Positions 1 through 9,893 of a stretch of DNA of 64,000 nt are shown one piece after another. The notes below the pieces were generated by a model. It searched no databases. It was not told the DNA's origin and saw nothing but the letters and a program-made list of their open reading frames with translations. Position numbers and translations under genes: made by a program. Origin of the DNA: Orychophragmus violaceus (Eukaryota > Streptophyta > Magnoliopsida > Brassicales > Brassicaceae); contig CM058232.1 of assembly GCA_030180135.1 (NCBI GenBank), positions 72,222,016 through 72,286,015 on the forward strand, read 5' to 3'. The stretch's first letter is position 1, and each line of letters opens with the position of its first letter.

Positions 1-68
1 TTTCATTCCATTTGTTTGTACATATATTTTTAGTTTCTTATTTTTAATATACACTGGTCGTAGCTAGA

Positions 69-69
<1 letters not shown>

Positions 70-120
<51 letters not shown>
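70..120. repeat. (CT)n microsatellite
   Basis: Uninterrupted CT dinucleotide run of about 50 bp. No coding content around it; positions 121-240 are non-coding. Confidence 0.95.
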
Positions 121-124
<4 letters not shown>

Positions 125-249
125 GGGTGTCCGCACCCTGTGCAGACATAGTATTTTGTTAGAGTAAACAAAATTGGAAGTTAATTTTCATTATAATATA
201 TTTTAGATTCATGAGATTTAGATCCAATAATTGACTTTTAGAACGATTT

Positions 250-336
250 ATGCTTCTTCCTCCCCTTCTTCTTCCTCTTCCTCTTCCTCTCCCCCTTCCC
301 CTTCCTCTTCTTCTCCGTCTTCGTCTTCCTCTTCCA
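250..336. repeat. Polypyrimidine tract
   Basis: C/T-only stretch built from irregular CTTCCT and CTTCTT units, interrupted by two CCGTCTTCGTC patches. Likely simple-sequence expansion, not a gene. Confidence 0.85.
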
Positions 337-440
337 TATTAAGTTGAAAAGTAGAGTGACCCAATTACCTTACATATTGATAAGGATTCCTTCCTATTAC
401 CGATGTGGGACATTATGTCCCTTATACGACGATTTTTTTA

Positions 441-536
441 TAGGAAAAATTAACATAACCTAAAAGACTCGATTTTAGGAAAATTAACATAACCTAGAGG
501 GCTCGATTTTTAAGGGAAATTAACATAATTGAGAGG
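441..536. repeat. Three degenerate ~36-bp tandem units
   Basis: Units begin near 441, 477 and 514, each containing (G)GAAA(A)TTAACATAA followed in the first two by CCTA and a CTCGATTTT block. They may be the edge of an old DNA transposon, but I found no partner terminus. Confidence 0.6.
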
Positions 537-825
537 AAAATAGTTCATTAACCAAATACTGTGTCCTCTTGGATTGGCGGTGGCTTTGTTTTCTCTCGGG
601 TCGTGTTGGGTGGCTGTCAGTGGTTTTTTGGAGGTTTGTGGTGGTGGTGGTCGCCGTGCATGAGTTTCGTTGGGCTTCCTCATTACCTTATCTAACCTCT
701 TAAGGATTGCGGCGGTGTGGGTGAGGGGTTTCGCGGCGGGTGTTGTGGACCGATTATAACTTCGTAGGTTTCGGGTCACCGTTGCTGATTAGCTTAGGCA
801 TCGACGTGGGTTTTTTCGGTGGACC

Positions 826-950
826 GGAATCTCTCTCTCTCTCTCTCTCGGTCTCTCTCGGTCTCTTTCGGTCTCTTTCGCTCTCTCTCTCTCTCGGTCT
901 CTCTCTCTATCGGTTTCTCTCTCTCTATCGGTTTCTCTCTCTCTATGTTT
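826..950. repeat. CT/TCGG-rich low-complexity tract
   Basis: Imperfect repeats of TCTCTCTC, GGTCTCTTTC and TATCGGTTTC. Open frames here translate to Ser/Leu-rich low-complexity peptides and are artefacts of the repeat. Confidence 0.9.
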
Positions 951-1810
951 TTCTTCTATATTCATTCTCTTCTTATCTTACCCTATATATATGAGTTAAT
1001 TATTTCTCCAACTAACGATGTGGGACTTTTCATTAAAATTTTTATTAAGGGTATCTTCGTCATTAACCTCGTGAAAATGAATCTGGTGCGTTTTTACTTC
1101 TCAATTATAGAATTAGATAACCCAAAATAATCCCTAAAAGTTATAAGTCATTGTACATTGCGATATTATTGACCCAAATGTCAAAGGTTGTCTAATGTGG
1201 GGTTATTTTTATTTCGATATATATTTTCATACGACCAACTATATGTGGTCATTTATAGGTAATATCTAATTATACGATATAATAGGAGATCATTGAGGCT
1301 CCTCAGGCCATCAACCTCAGCAAAAAAAGTTGTTACAGAATCACGCCACGTCAGATGAGGTTAAAATTTGATGAGGAAAAAGCTTAAGACATGGCCACGC
1401 CAGCCATGCCTTCCATCGAGACTCCTGAAATTCGGAACGTCTCACCTACCATCCATCTAAACACGTTCCACTGCTCTCTCTCTCCTCTTTATTTCGATTT
1501 GTCTTGTTGTTCTTCTTCTTCGTCTGGATTCATCTTCTTGATTATTTCCTGGATTTAGTGGATTTCTGCCTTTTGTAGCATCTCCTCACCGATTTGAATT
1601 TTAGTTTCTGGGAATTTTTACTCTTTTGATACCTAGTGTATCTGTAAGCTCATGCGGATTGTTACTCCGATTGTGTTCAATTCTATGGTCTATTTTAGTT
1701 TCAGATTGTAGGCACCGTGCCAGGATGATAATCATGATTCCGTTGGATGATTTTATCCAAAGTTAGTGATCTTACTTTCATGTTCTAAATTTAATAGTTG
1801 CTTTGGAATG
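951..1810. other. Non-coding stretch, no gene seen
   Basis: AT-rich intergenic DNA. From about 1450 there is a pyrimidine-rich, 5'UTR/intron-like sequence leading into the CCDC174-like fragment, so part of it may be the copied 5' region of that gene. No promoter element could be assigned. Confidence 0.5.
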
Positions 1811-1812
1811 TA

Positions 1813-2518
1813 GGTTAATGAAGGGATAAGCTTGAGCTTAAAGCAGTGCAAGACAGAGCAGTTAGCTACGCTGCGTTGGAGAAAAAGGCTCATTTATATG
1901 AGAAGCTTGTAAGGGGAGCGCTTTCAGATGAAGAAGCTGAAGCGAAGTAATGTGTGGATTTCTTCGGGAAAGGAGTAGCACATGAAGAAGATTTACGACC
2001 ATCAAAGACCAGCAACAGTTCCATATCAGCACCACCTGAAGATTTAGAAGCAGATGATGAAGATGATGGTTCGTTGTTTAGCACCAAATTAGCTGGACTC
2101 GGATGTGCAGTTTGGAGCAGCTGATATAAGTCAATACGTGCCTTTGGTTAGGTAAATTCCATTGTTGTCTCTTTTTTCTTCAATCGTCATTTGTCTAACA
2201 AGTAGCACAGAGAGAGAGAAGGAAGCAAGTTGCATCATTATAGATTTTACTCTGCTTTTATAAAGTGAATCAATATATATATGATTTTCTCTTCTGTAAT
2301 GAAAATTCCGTTTTTGCAGAGAGGTTCATCAAGAAGTGAATCAAGCAAGAGAAAAGGCAACAGAGTTGAAACAAAGGAGACAAGAGCAAGCAACAAATCG
2401 TCGGGAGAAACTCAAACAAGCTTATCTTCGGAAGCATAATAAGAATCGTGAATCAGATTGTCAACAGAGAAGAGAAGTTTCGGTTTGTCTAAATCAATTT
2501 TCTTTTCCTTTTTCTTGC
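1813..2518 (+). pseudogene. CCDC174-like coiled-coil protein, 5' gene fragment
   Basis: Two exon-like blocks. The first (about 1835-2150) reads KAVQDRAVSYAALEKKAHL then YEKLVRGALSDEEAEAK, an in-frame TAA, then CVDFFGKGVA and an acidic tail. The second (about 2320-2460) reads VNQAREKATELKQRRQEQ then RREKLKQAYLRK. Human CCDC174 has the same two motifs in the same order (an LEEKAKLYEKM..DEE..VDF block, and a later block rich in Arg, Glu and Lys beginning LEMLREQT), so I assign the family from remembered resemblance. CCDC174 is a nuclear, exon-junction-associated coiled-coil protein. At least one nonsense codon and missing ends make this a pseudogene fragment. Introns appear to be retained, so it was copied as DNA and not retrotransposed. 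Confidence 0.6.
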
Positions 2519-2929
2519 TAGATATTTACTCCTATAAAGCCATTAACGCATGATCGTACCACTTTGTTTCCCCAATGGGCTCTGCATCCATGCCCTAAAA
2601 AGAAGTATAAGGTCTTTGATTTAATTCTAAATTACCAAGTACTAGATTGAAGTCAACAAAAGACGTAGTTCGAACATGACGCAATAAGATTAGGCAAACG
2701 AGCTTGCTGATTGTTTGATGATCTATTGTTCTTAAAAGCATAAGCAGAAGGAGGAATGGATCGATACATGGAATCGCGTTTGCGGTAAGTATATATCTTC
2801 AATGAATCGCAAGTTTGTGAAATTTTGAAAGTTTCTCTTCTGCGTAGACCTCTATTCCTGGATGAACCTCCCAAACCAAAATCGTCGACAGAATAATATT
2901 ACTTCTTTTTACGTTCAAAAGAAAATATG

Positions 2930-3640
2930 GCCATCTGTGGTTTGGCGGGGTTTTGAGTTTTTGACGAGTCTAGCTGGCTTTGACAGGAATTCTCAAGTCC
3001 ACTTGCAAGGTCAGAATCGGGACCAGAGGATTGGTCAAAAGAAAGAGGTTCAACTGTTTCGCTTCTGCACTTAGGATGATTCTTCCCCCTTTCATGTCAA
3101 GTAAGAACAGGCTATAAGAGTTTGAATTAATTATGTATTGGTTGTTTGCTGTCTGCTGTCGAGGGGAAAGTGATTGAGAGAGCATAGAAAAATTTGGCGC
3201 TTGATGCTTTGGTTATTCAACAAGGACGCATGCAGAGCGGAAAATGAAGTTTTGTACGACGAGATTGCAAAATGCATTGGTGCATCTTCGACACTCTAAT
3301 TCCTTACTATATGTAGCTGCCAATAAGGATGAGTTTCTTCAAATGGTAAGATATGGTGCTGAGATGGTGTTCAGTCCTAAAGATAGCACAAGAACTGACG
3401 AGGATATTGATAGAATCATTGCGAAAGGAGAGGAGGCACTGCTGAACTTGATGCCAAAATGAAGAAGCTTACAGAAGATGCTATACAATTTAGAAATGGA
3501 TACTCGTAAGGGTGTCAAGGATCTTTTTTCCATTTCTGCTGTGTTAATAGTCCATATGATATTTTTATAATCAATCGTTTGTTTTTTCACAGGGGCTGAC
3601 TTTACGATTTGATGATAACGATAAGCTAAGTCTTGTATAT
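2930..3640 (+). pseudogene. ISWI-type chromatin remodeller (CHR11/CHR17-like), helicase C-terminal fragment
   Basis: Blocks in order: SQVHLQGQNRDQRIGQKKEV then QLFRFCT (about 2990-3072), the C-terminal SNF2 helicase lobe including motif VI; LALDALVIQQGRMQSGK (about 3196-3243); and NKDEFLQMVRYGAEMVF then SPKDSTRTDEDIDRIIAKGE (about 3322-3435). Plant ISWI ATPases carry these in the same order just after the ATPase core, with QxxxRxxRIGQKK as the arginine-finger motif. Here motif VI is altered (QNRDQRIGQ), the junction after RFCT is interrupted, and near 3440 the frame shifts so that the A-ELDAKMKK continuation is found in another frame. Only a small middle part of a roughly 1050-residue protein is present. 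It is a non-functional fragment, immediately followed by an unrelated gene fragment. Confidence 0.8.
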
Positions 3641-3813
3641 CTCTTTCGATAGTTTATGTTTTCATGTTCAATTTGTTCAGGAATGATTTGGAGCATATTT
3701 GGTCATCTTTGCTGTAATGTTCCTCGCCGAGGAGGTCGGCACCGACGACTTTCAACCTCACCTACGTTGGGTCCTTATATAGTTATGGTCCTGGGCAAAT
3801 TATGATTTAAGCT

Positions 3814-4367
3814 TTGCTGGTATTGTGTAAAATCTTGCTTCAAATATATGCCTTAGGACTGTTTTCACCAAGATCAAAGATGTTTGTCCTTAAGCCCGAT
3901 ATGTTAGCACCGGATGCTCTTGAGCTCGAAGAAGAGCAATGGATAAAGCAAGAAGAAACATTGTGTTACTATGACTTATGGGATGATCCAGCCAAATCCG
4001 ATGAGATTCTTCTCAGACGGGCTGCTTGTGCGAAAGCGGTTGATTCCCTCAAATACAAGGTTCTTCTACTTTACTCAAACAAATCTTCTTCTTTTTCTTT
4101 CGTTAGACATTTAGTCTTGAATGTGTTTGTTAATTAGGCTGAAGAAGCTAAGCTAATCATAAAGCAGGATAAAATGGATGATTTAGATTACACTCGCTTT
4201 GAGCAAGCTTACGATTCAACCCTCGATGTAACAGATCAGTGAATTCACTCCGAGATTCCTAAACTTCTTAGGGATCAGTATGACGCTGAAGGCGCATGTA
4301 TGGTTATCAAATCTGGATCTCAAGACACAAAATCTAGGCCAGTTTCATTATTCTCAATATGCTTTCT
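3814..4367 (+). pseudogene. Peptide chain release factor 2 (PrfB3-like) pseudogene, N-terminal part
   Basis: Exon-like blocks read LELEEEQWIKQEETL then YYDLWDDPAKSDEILLRRAA and AVDSLKYK (about 3890-4060), a GT..AG intron, then AEEAKLIIKQDKMDDLDYTR and FEQAYDSTLDV, an in-frame TGA, then KLLRDQYDAEGACMVIKSGS (about 4138-4338). This is the N-terminal helical domain and the start of the codon-recognition domain of organelle RF2-type factors; the DLWDDPAKS block corresponds to DVWNEPERA in E. coli RF2. In Arabidopsis the nearest remembered match is the RF2-like protein PrfB3, a chloroplast factor. The internal stop and missing C-terminus make it a pseudogene. The following intron was invaded by a Copia element at 4373, and the next exon resumes at 9510. 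Confidence 0.7.
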
Positions 4368-4372
4368 GTCTT

Positions 4373-4581
4373 TATTAGTATATACATACTATACTTGCAC
4401 ATAATACCATTAAGGACTCTGGAATGTCCGGTTTTATTGTGGTTTAATTAAGGTGTATTACATTTTGGTTTACTTTGGTTTACTGAGTTTGTTCAGTATA
4501 TCAGTGACTGTAACAAACTTTGTTCATTAATGGAATCAGAAAGTTTTACACCATTTCTCTCTCAATCGTAAAACACTATTA
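4373..4581 (+). repeat. 5' LTR of the first Copia element
   Basis: 209 bp, starts TATTAGTATA and ends ACACTATTA. Identical by eye to 9257-9465. Expected to hold the promoter and R region; no TATA box was assigned with confidence. Confidence 0.92.
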
Positions 4582-4593
4582 TGGTATCAGAGC
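4582..4593 (+). promoter_or_regulatory. Primer-binding site, initiator-Met tRNA type
   Basis: TGGTATCAGAGC directly adjoining the LTR with no spacer base. Standard minus-strand primer site of plant Copia elements. Confidence 0.9.
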
Positions 4594-4782
4594 TTTTTTT
4601 CGCTCACATTTCTCTGATTTCATCTTCAATTTCTTCATTGATCTTCAGTTTTCTTCCAAATCCACCGATTATTTGTTGGTTTCTAGCTCAAAATCTGCGA
4701 AAATTTGACTTCGGGAGCTTCAAAACCGTATTTCGAGCTTCTTCCGACTGTCTAATCTTCAATCGAGCTTCGATCTTCAACA

Positions 4783-7700
4783 ATGGTGAAACAAGCGAAG
4801 AAAACTCGAGGTCGTCAATCTTTTCAATCGGAGGATACTCCTCCACCTCATGATCAACACGAACGGGAGGATATTAACTCTCCGCATCACGGATCATCAA
4901 ATCAGAGGACTCGTTCGAATTCATCATCTTCAGCGATCGAGACCTATGATAACATACATAGTCCGTTCTTTCTTCACTCGTCTGATCATCCAGGTCTTTC
5001 TATTGTCTCTCACACTCTTGATGGAACAAACTATAACAATTGGTCTATAGCGATGCGAATGAGTTTAGATGCGAAAAACAAGCTTAGTTTTGTCGATGGA
5101 ACTCTCCCTAGGCCAGCTATAGATGATGATTTGTTCAAGATCTGGAGTCGATGTAATAGCATGGTTAAAGCCTGGATATTAAATGTTGTGAATCAAGAAA
5201 TCTATGATAGTATTCTGTACTATGAAGATGCTACTGAGATGTGGAATGACTTGTTTCTCCGATTCCGAGTCAGTAATCTTCCGAGGAAATATCAACTTGA
5301 ACAGTCCATCATCACTCTGAAACAAGGCAATCTTGATCTCTCCACATATTACACGAAGAAAACACTTTGGGAACAGTTGGCTAACACCAAAATAACCAGT
5401 GTTAAACGTTGTAATTGTGACCATGTCAAGGAGCTAATAGAGGATGCTGAGACTAGTCGGATCATACAGTTTCTTATGGGACTCAATGACAGTTTTTCAA
5501 ATATCAGAGGGCAAATTCTGAACATAAAGCCAAGACCAAGTCTGACAGAGATATATAACATGCTTGATCAAGATGAGAGTCAACGTTTAGTTGGACATCC
5601 GTCATCAACTACCTTCTCAAACTCGACAGCTTTTCAAGTTCAAGCATCTCCTACTCCTGATCAATCCCATGTTATGCTAGCTCAGAGTGGTCATCAGAAA
5701 CCTAAGTGTTCTCACTGCCATAAGTTGGGACACACAGCTGATAAATGCTATAAGTTGCATGGTTTTCCTCCAGGATTTACTTCAAAATGGAAGAAACCAC
5801 AGTCAATTGGTACAACTAATTTGGCTGCCACTGTCATTCCATCACAATCTGAGCAGATGAGTGATAAATCTGCAAAGGAAAATATGTCCAAAGAGCAGAT
5901 ACAGACAATGATTTCTTATCTTAGTAGCAAACTCCAGACTTCTTCTGCTGAACCCACACATGATAAGACTTATGCTTCGTCTTCAACTTCTGTGCCTGTT
6001 GTTTCTCAGATTTCAGGTACATTTCTGGATCTATACTCTAAATCTTATTATGACATGCTAGTTTCTTCAGTATCTACAGAACCAGCTGTGTCTCTTAGAG
6101 CTTGGGTATTAGATTCAGGAGCCACACATCATGTTACTCATGATAGAAGCCTTTATGTAGAATACCATCCTCTAGATAAAACCTTTGTTACTCTTCCTAA
6201 TGGTTACACTGTAAACATAGAAGGCATAGGTTTTATTCAATTAACTGATGCTATCTCTCTGCATAATGTGCTGTTCATTCCTGAATTTAAATTCAATTTA
6301 ATCAGTGTGAGTGTTATTACTAGAACATTGCATTCTAAAGTAAGTTTCACCACTGATCAATGGTTTATTCAGGAACTTACACGGGAGTTGATGATTGGTC
6401 AAGGTAGTCAAGTGGGAAATTTATATGTCTTGGATTTCAATAATTCTGCTACATCTGTTTCTTTACAAGGTAATTCTACCATCTGTTCCTTCCCACCAAT
6501 TTGTTCAAATTTGATGATAGATGCAAGTAAATGGCATAATAGATTAGGTCATCCTTCTGAATCTAAAATTGACCTGTTATCTGATGTATTATGTCTGAAA
6601 AGGATCAAAGATAATAAAACATCTCATGTTTGTCACATTTGTCATTTGTCAAAGCAAAAACGCTTATCTTTCAAATCAAGACAGAACTTTTGTAAAAATA
6701 TCTTTGATCTTGTGCATATTGATACATGGGGGCCATTTTCTGTTCCTACCATTGATGGCTATAGATATTTTTTGACTATAGTAGATGATTCTAGTAGAGC
6801 AACATGGATCTATTTGATGAAAGCAAAATCTGATGTCTTGCATATTTTTCCTGGTTTTCTAGAAATGGTTGAAACTCAATACAAAGTTAAGGTTAAATCT
6901 GTTAGATCTGACAATGCCTATGAATTGAAGTTTACTAATCTTTTCTTAGAAAAAGGAATCATTGCATATCATTCTTGTCCGGAAACTCCTGAACAGAATT
7001 CTGTTGTGGAGAGAAAGCATCAGCATATATTGAATGTTGCTAGAGCCTTATTATTTCAGTCGAATGTTCCTTTAGAGTATTGGGGGGACTGTGTTTTAAC
7101 GGCAGTATTCTTGATTAATAGGCTCCCTACTCCTGTTCTGGATAACAAATCTCCTTATGAGAAGCTTACTAGTAAACCACCAGAGTATCATTCCTTAAAG
7201 AGCTTTGGTTGTTTGTGTTATAGCTCAACTTCTCCTAAGAATAGATCTAAGTTTGAACCACGAGCTAGGGCGTGTATTTTTCTAGGATATCCTACTGGGT
7301 ATAAAGGGTATAAGCTGTTAGATATAGAGACACATGCTGTTTCTGTCTCTAGACATGTCGTTTTTCATGAGGATATTTTTCCTTTAGTATCATCTCCCAT
7401 TACAGATGTTACTAAAGACTTCTTTCCTCATTTTCATTCTCCTGCTTCCCTTGATGTTTTGCCTCTTATGCAAACATCGTCTGATACACATTCACATACC
7501 GATGTGTTATCTTCTGAGATTATGGTTCCTTCTGAATCCAAATCTCACAGACTCAAACAACCTCCCAAACACTTGCAGGACTTCCATTGTTATAATACTA
7601 CTAGTACTATACTATACCCTATTGCCAATTATATTTCTTACTCATATCTATCTGAGCCTTTTCGTGCTTTCATAAATACCATTACCAATACCTTTGTACC

Positions 7701-9249
7701 ACAAAGATATTCAGAAGCCAAGGACTCTTCAGTGTGGTGTGATGCAATGAACATGGAGATTGGTGCTATGACAAGGACTCAGACTTGGAGTATTACCAGT
7801 TTACCTCCTAATAAGAAGGCCATAGGATGTAAATGGGTTTTTAAGATCAAACATAATGCCGATGGGAGTATAGAGAGGTTTAAAGCTCGCCTTGTTGCCA
7901 AGGGATATACACAACAGGAAGGGTTGGATTATGAAGAAACTTTTTCCCCTGTTGCCAAACAAACATCAGTCAGGATGCTCTTGTTACTTGCAGCCAAAAT
8001 GAATTGGTCACTTAGCCAACTGGATATCTCTAATGCATTCTTGAATGGTGATCTTGATGAGGAGATATATATGAAGATACCTCCTGGATATGCTGATCTT
8101 CAAGGGATCAAATTACCTCCTCATGCTGTCTGCAGATTACATAAATCCATTTATGGTCTCAAGCAAGCTTCTCGACAATGGTTTCTGAAACTATCTTCTA
8201 CATTGCTTCGTATGGGTTTCTCAAAGTCAAATGCAGATCATACACTGTTTATGAAATGGGATGATGCTGACATGCTTGGAGTGTTGATTTATGTAGATGA
8301 TATCTTGATCATCAGCAACAATGACAATGCAGTGACCCAGTTCAAAGAAGAATTGAAGTCTCATTTCAAGTTGCGAGATCTTGGACAGGCCAAGTATTTT
8401 CTGGGTTTAGAGATAGCACGATCAGCTAAAGGAATCTCAGTTTGTCAGAGGAAATACATCTTGGAGTTGTTATCCACTACAGGTTTCTTAGGAAGTAAAC
8501 CTTCCTCAATACCTATGGATCCAAGTATTAAGTTTTCCAAAGAAGAAGGCATTCCACTTGACAATCCATCATCTTACAGGAAGTTGATTGGCAAGCTCAT
8601 GTATCTTCATACTACAAGACCTGATATATCCTATGCCATCAATACCTTATGCCAGTTTTCTCATGATCCAAGAGATATCCACATGACTGCTGTTCATAAG
8701 TTGCTGAGATATTTGAAGGGCACCATTGGTCAAGGATTATTTTATCCGGTGGACAATACTTTTGACTTGAGAGGTTTTGCAGATGCGGATTGGGCAGCTT
8801 GTAAAGACTCCAGACGTTCAATTACTGGATATTGTATGTTCATTGGTGATTCTTTGGTTTCTTGGAAATCAAAGAAACAGGACTCTGTCTCTTGTAGCAC
8901 AGCAGAAGCAGAGTTTAGAGCAATGGCCTTAGCTACTAAGGAAATGATTTGGCTCTCTCGGTTGCTGAATGATTTGCGAATTCCTTTTAAGGAACCAACA
9001 CAACTTTACTGTGACAATACATCAGCAATATACATTGCTAATAATTCAGTTTTCCATGAGAGAACTAAGCATGTTGAGCTAGATTGTTACAAGATTAGAG
9101 AGTCCATTGATTGCGGTTTTCTGAAGACTATGTTTGTTAGATCAGGAAATCAACTGGCAGATGCTCTCACCAAAGCTCTCCATCCTGCTCCTTTTCGTGA
9201 GTTGATAGCCAAGATGGGAGTTAGCAACATCTTTGCACCTCCATCTTGA
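4783..9249 (+). CDS. Copia gag-pol polyprotein, 1488 aa, complete
   Basis: Single ORF with all Copia domains in order. Gag of the Retrotran_gag_3/UBN2 type (about residues 60-290). Zinc knuckle CSHCHKLGHTADKC near 308. Aspartic protease core WVLDSGATHHV near 440. Integrase zinc-binding region with WHNRLGHP (583) and CHICH (617). Integrase core with DTWGPF (646), SDNAYE (709) and a VVERKH Glu near 743. Reverse transcriptase beginning CKWVFKIK (1016) with catalytic YVDDILII (1170). RNase H with GFADADWAACKDSRRS (1331) and STAEAEFRA (1370). The usual QNG before the integrase Glu is QNS here. The start is the first ATG after a 200-bp leader. The product would be cleaved into capsid, protease, integrase and RT/RNase H in cytoplasmic particles. 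No frame break is seen, so activity is plausible but unproven. Confidence 0.95.
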   Translation: MVKQAKKTRGRQSFQSEDTPPPHDQHEREDINSPHHGSSNQRTRSNSSSSAIETYDNIHSPFFLHSSDHPGLSIVSHTLDGTNYNNWSIAMRMSLDAKNKLSFVDGTLPRPAIDDDLFKIWSRCNSMVKAWILNVVNQEIYDSILYYEDATEMWNDLFLRFRVSNLPRKYQLEQSIITLKQGNLDLSTYYTKKTLWEQLANTKITSVKRCNCDHVKELIEDAETSRIIQFLMGLNDSFSNIRGQILNIKPRPSLTEIYNMLDQDESQRLVGHPSSTTFSNSTAFQVQASPTPDQSHVMLAQSGHQKPKCSHCHKLGHTADKCYKLHGFPPGFTSKWKKPQSIGTTNLAATVIPSQSEQMSDKSAKENMSKEQIQTMISYLSSKLQTSSAEPTHDKTYASSSTSVPVVSQISGTFLDLYSKSYYDMLVSSVSTEPAVSLRAWVLDSGATHHVTHDRSLYVEYHPLDKTFVTLPNGYTVNIEGIGFIQLTDAISLHNVLFIPEFKFNLISVSVITRTLHSKVSFTTDQWFIQELTRELMIGQGSQVGNLYVLDFNNSATSVSLQGNSTICSFPPICSNLMIDASKWHNRLGHPSESKIDLLSDVLCLKRIKDNKTSHVCHICHLSKQKRLSFKSRQNFCKNIFDLVHIDTWGPFSVPTIDGYRYFLTIVDDSSRATWIYLMKAKSDVLHIFPGFLEMVETQYKVKVKSVRSDNAYELKFTNLFLEKGIIAYHSCPETPEQNSVVERKHQHILNVARALLFQSNVPLEYWGDCVLTAVFLINRLPTPVLDNKSPYEKLTSKPPEYHSLKSFGCLCYSSTSPKNRSKFEPRARACIFLGYPTGYKGYKLLDIETHAVSVSRHVVFHEDIFPLVSSPITDVTKDFFPHFHSPASLDVLPLMQTSSDTHSHTDVLSSEIMVPSESKSHRLKQPPKHLQDFHCYNTTSTILYPIANYISYSYLSEPFRAFINTITNTFVPQRYSEAKDSSVWCDAMNMEIGAMTRTQTWSITSLPPNKKAIGCKWVFKIKHNADGSIERFKARLVAKGYTQQEGLDYEETFSPVAKQTSVRMLLLLAAKMNWSLSQLDISNAFLNGDLDEEIYMKIPPGYADLQGIKLPPHAVCRLHKSIYGLKQASRQWFLKLSSTLLRMGFSKSNADHTLFMKWDDADMLGVLIYVDDILIISNNDNAVTQFKEELKSHFKLRDLGQAKYFLGLEIARSAKGISVCQRKYILELLSTTGFLGSKPSSIPMDPSIKFSKEEGIPLDNPSSYRKLIGKLMYLHTTRPDISYAINTLCQFSHDPRDIHMTAVHKLLRYLKGTIGQGLFYPVDNTFDLRGFADADWAACKDSRRSITGYCMFIGDSLVSWKSKKQDSVSCSTAEAEFRAMALATKEMIWLSRLLNDLRIPFKEPTQLYCDNTSAIYIANNSVFHERTKHVELDCYKIRESIDCGFLKTMFVRSGNQLADALTKALHPAPFRELIAKMGVSNIFAPPS

Positions 9250-9256
9250 AGGGGGC

Positions 9257-9465
9257 TATTAGTATATACATACTATACTTGCACATAATACCATTAAGGA
9301 CTCTGGAATGTCCGGTTTTATTGTGGTTTAATTAAGGTGTATTACATTTTGGTTTACTTTGGTTTACTGAGTTTGTTCAGTATATCAGTGACTGTAACAA
9401 ACTTTGTTCATTAATGGAATCAGAAAGTTTTACACCATTTCTCTCTCAATCGTAAAACACTATTA
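9257..9465 (+). repeat. 3' LTR of the first Copia element
   Basis: Same 209-bp sequence as the 5' LTR, followed by the second copy of the GTCTT target duplication. Preceded by the polypurine tract GAAGGGGG at 9248-9255. Confidence 0.92.
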
Positions 9466-9509
9466 GTCTTACTTTCTATATGTTATTTTAACATTGTGAG
9501 AATTTGCAG

Positions 9510-9640
9510 ATATGGGCAGAGCAAGTTGTAAGCATGCACATCAAATGGGCAGAAAAGCTAAGCCAAAATGCGAGAGTGGCTGACAAATGCATCTTCTTGA
9601 GCAATAAAAATGGCGTAATTTCAGAAAATTTAAAACATTT
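9510..9640 (+). pseudogene. RF2 (PrfB3-like) pseudogene, next exon after the Copia insertion
   Basis: After a pyrimidine-rich stretch and a TTTGCAG acceptor the sequence reads IWAEQVVSMHIKWAEKLSQN, then ARVADKCIFLSNKNGVISE. This continues the RF2-like reading broken off at about 4340. E. coli RF2 has the equivalent QDWASMLERMYLRWAES segment right after the block ending 4338. The exon therefore shows that the Copia element sits inside an intron of this gene copy. The remainder of the gene (with the domain that in true RFs carries GGQ) is not seen; after about 9640 the sequence is non-coding AT-rich DNA up to the retroposon at 9894. Confidence 0.7.
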
Positions 9641-9876
9641 GGTGGTCGTAAAGCTAAATTGTAGAATACATGCAGAGTGAAAAGCTATAAAATTATGTTT
9701 CTTGTTTACTTTTATTGATTATTTGTATGTGCAAATGAACAACTATTCAAGCGTATAGATATTTATATAGTAGCATGATTTATATATGAGCAAAAACATT
9801 ATCAAATACAAATTTTATAAAAAATAAAAAAGCATCAACGTAAATTACCAACAGTAATGTTATGAAAATATAAATA
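9641..9876. other. AT-rich non-coding spacer
   Basis: No gene or repeat recognised between the RF2-like exon and the retroposon target site. Confidence 0.5.
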
Positions 9877-9893
9877 TCATTATAGTTATAATT

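Larger units (their letters stand above)
4373..9465 (+). mobile_element. Intact Ty1/Copia LTR retrotransposon (young insertion)
   Basis: Two 209-bp LTRs (4373-4581 and 9257-9465) that I read as identical, flanked by the 5-bp target duplication GTCTT (4368-4372 and 9466-9470). The primer-binding site TGGTATCAGAGC (initiator-Met tRNA) abuts the left LTR directly at 4582. A purine tract precedes the right LTR. One uninterrupted gag-pol ORF fills the body. LTR ends are TATTAG...CTATTA, so they belong to the non-canonical TA..TA class, not TG..CA. Identical LTRs and an intact ORF suggest a very recent, possibly still competent copy. It lies in an intron of an RF2-like pseudogene. Confidence 0.95.

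Noticed and set aside
510..779. 89-codon - strand frame
   Set aside because: Low-complexity Pro/Arg/Thr composition without a domain, in non-coding repeat-rich DNA.
4582..4593. tRNA gene at the TGGTATCAGAGC sites
   Set aside because: Only the 12-bp complement of the tRNA 3' end is present; there is no cloverleaf. The same applies to the sites at 19782, 52508, 56061 and 60182.
4520..4853. Short + strand frames over the first Copia LTR and leader
   Set aside because: They overlap LTR, PBS and the start of gag in other frames and show no domain.
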